Shown here one piece after another: positions 39,280-40,240 of a stretch of DNA of 40,240 nucleotides (positions are counted from its first letter, which is position 1; every line of letters begins with the position of its first letter). The translations under genes were made by a program, and so were the position numbers. The stretch spans positions 1 through 40,240 of the forward strand of contig CAMXJY010000015.1 of assembly GCA_947244325.1 (NCBI GenBank), in the 5' to 3' direction. This DNA comes from an uncultured Clostridium sp. Lineage in GTDB: Bacteria; Bacillota; Clostridia; TANB77; CAG-508. The notes beneath the pieces were generated by a model that had not been told where the DNA came from, did no database searches, and saw only the letters and a program-made list of their open reading frames with translations.

Positions 39280-40134
39280 ATGAAAATAACAATAGGCAAA
39301 ACAGCAGGATTTTGTCCAGGTGTAGGAAATGCAATACAAAAAGCAAAAGAAGCTTTAAAATCAGAAGAAAAATTATATTGTTTAGGTGAAATTGTACATA
39401 ATGAGCAAGTAATAAAATCTTTAGAGAAAAATGGTATGATAACGATAGATGATATTAATGATATACCAAATAATTCAAAAGTTATGTTTAGATCTCATGG
39501 CGAACCAAAAGTTAAATATGATATTGCAAATGAGAAAAATTTACAAGTAATTGATTTAACTTGTGGAAATGTTAAATCAGTACATATGGAGGTTGAAAGA
39601 GAAAAAAAGAATGCTTTTATTATTATAGTAGGGAAAAAGAATCATGCAGAAATAATAGGAACTCAAGGTTTTGCAGGAGATAATTCATATGTAATTGAAA
39701 CAGAAGATGATATATTAGATGCATATATGGAATATGAAAAAACAAGTTTAGGAAAAGTATATGTAGTAGCTCAAACAACATTTTCAAGTATTAAATTTGA
39801 TGAATTAGTTAAAGAAATAGAAACCAATTTTATAGAAGCAGATATTATTGTAGATAAAACAATATGTAATGCTACAGAAACTAGACAAAAGGAGACAAGA
39901 GAACTAGCAAGTAAATCAGATGTAATGATTATAATAGGTGGCAAAAAAAGTGCGAACACTAAAGAACTTGAAAAAATTGCCAAAGAAGAATGTGAAAATG
40001 TTTATAGTATAGAAACTGTTAAAGAAATAGAAAATATAAAATTTTCAAAATTTTCTAATATTGGAATAATGGCTGGAGCATCAACTCCAAAAGAGATAAT
40101 AGAAGAAGTAAAAGAATTTGTAGATAACATTTAA
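39280..40134 (+). CDS. ispH: 4-hydroxy-3-methylbut-2-enyl diphosphate reductase
   Basis: IspH is the last enzyme of the MEP isoprenoid pathway and reduces HMBPP to IPP and DMAPP with an iron-sulfur cluster. The 284-residue protein has the three cluster cysteines: Cys12 (GFCPGV), Cys96 (DLTCGNV) and Cys197 (KTICNAT). Substrate-binding histidines are His41 (EIVHNEQV), His74 (RSHGEP) and His123 (KNHAE), plus AQTTFS and the TSANTKEL-like SANTKEL segment. RSHGEP replaces the more common R(A/S)HGV. There is no fused S1 ribosomal-protein domain, which many clostridia carry on this gene. TTTAGGAG precedes the ATG; a terminator follows at once. Confidence 0.96.
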   Translation: MKITIGKTAGFCPGVGNAIQKAKEALKSEEKLYCLGEIVHNEQVIKSLEKNGMITIDDINDIPNNSKVMFRSHGEPKVKYDIANEKNLQVIDLTCGNVKSVHMEVEREKKNAFIIIVGKKNHAEIIGTQGFAGDNSYVIETEDDILDAYMEYEKTSLGKVYVVAQTTFSSIKFDELVKEIETNFIEADIIVDKTICNATETRQKETRELASKSDVMIIIGGKKSANTKELEKIAKEECENVYSIETVKEIENIKFSKFSNIGIMAGASTPKEIIEEVKEFVDNI

Positions 40135-40150
40135 TTTGAAATTAAATTGA

Positions 40151-40185
40151 AAAAAAGCTATAGGAAAACTCCTATAGCTTTTTTG
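40151..40185 (+). terminator. Intrinsic terminator of ispH
   Basis: AAAAAAGCTATAGGA and TCCTATAGCTTTTTT around AAAC; strong in both directions. Confidence 0.88.
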
Positions 40186-40240
40186 TTATATAAATATACT
40201 TCCGGCTATGCCGGTAGTAGCGTAGGCTTAAGCTTTGTAA

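Noticed and set aside
40188..40240. CCGGC-TAT-GCCGG hairpin and higher-GC tail at the right edge
   Set aside because: It is cut by the window end; it may belong to another repeat or gene, but nothing can be supported.
1..40240. CRISPR arrays, tRNA or rRNA genes, complete insertion sequences
   Set aside because: I saw no regularly spaced repeats, no cloverleaf-like gene with T-loop and anticodon stem, and no transposase or integrase.

Overview
The window comes from an AT-rich, low-GC Gram-positive genome. The codon use is strongly A/T-ended, nearly every gene has a strong AGGAGG-type ribosome binding site, promoters are textbook sigma-A (TTGACA, 17 bases, TATAAT), and intrinsic terminators are common. 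A spoVAC-spoVAD-spoVAE cluster points to an endospore former. A Firmicutes-type class III fructose bisphosphatase, RNase J, a serS T-box, a glmS ribozyme and an infC-rpmI-rplT operon with an AUU start all fit class Clostridia, probably an uncultured gut lineage. That last placement is inference.

Layout. 1-1400: tail of an HU gene, then a two-gene operon of unknown function whose first product resembles an InlB B-repeat but has no signal peptide. 1500-2860: infC-rpmI-rplT with its leader. 2990-3704: an ImmA/IrrE-like protein without its catalytic motif. 3880-6390: leuS. 6390-6680: a dense cluster of palindromes between convergent genes. 6680-9490 (minus strand): a YgjP-like metallopeptidase and the spoVA genes. 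9660-11610: fbp. 11680-17351: a type IV pilus-like operon (PilM-PilN fusion, PilO, PilP-like, a 54-residue pilin-like protein, a pseudopilin-like protein and PilC), followed by a ROK sugar kinase. 18330-21208: a small gene of higher GC, a candidate noncoding RNA, and RNase J with an unusual start site. 21260-21610: a type I toxin-antitoxin-like locus. 21684-24385: alpha/beta hydrolase, acyltransferase and DUF6320 operon. 24516-25234: self-regulated Xre repressor plus a membrane protein gene broken by an in-frame TAA. 25356-27825: HAD phosphatase and gltX. 28073-29969: two related small genes flanking DUF951 and an unknown gene. 29980-33815: T-box, a Dcd-DUF1653 fusion, serS, ysxC, DUF2508 and PAS genes. 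33933-36132 (minus strand): glmS with its ribozyme. 36270-40185: hpt, uvrC, a small membrane ORF and ispH.

Most genes are housekeeping: translation (infC, L35, L20, three aminoacyl-tRNA synthetases), ribosome assembly (ysxC), RNA decay (rnj), amino sugar, purine salvage and isoprenoid synthesis. The points most worth following are: (i) the RNase J start region, where a perfect 11-bp hairpin lies exactly between the Shine-Dalgarno and the ATG; (ii) the convergent toxin/antisense RNA pair at 21260-21610; (iii) three families of palindromic repeats, each present twice in the window and mostly just downstream of stop codons; (iv) the compact pilus operon with a PilM-PilN fusion and a mini-pilin; (v) the Dcd-DUF1653 fusion, which lacks the expected catalytic acids and is under serine T-box control.
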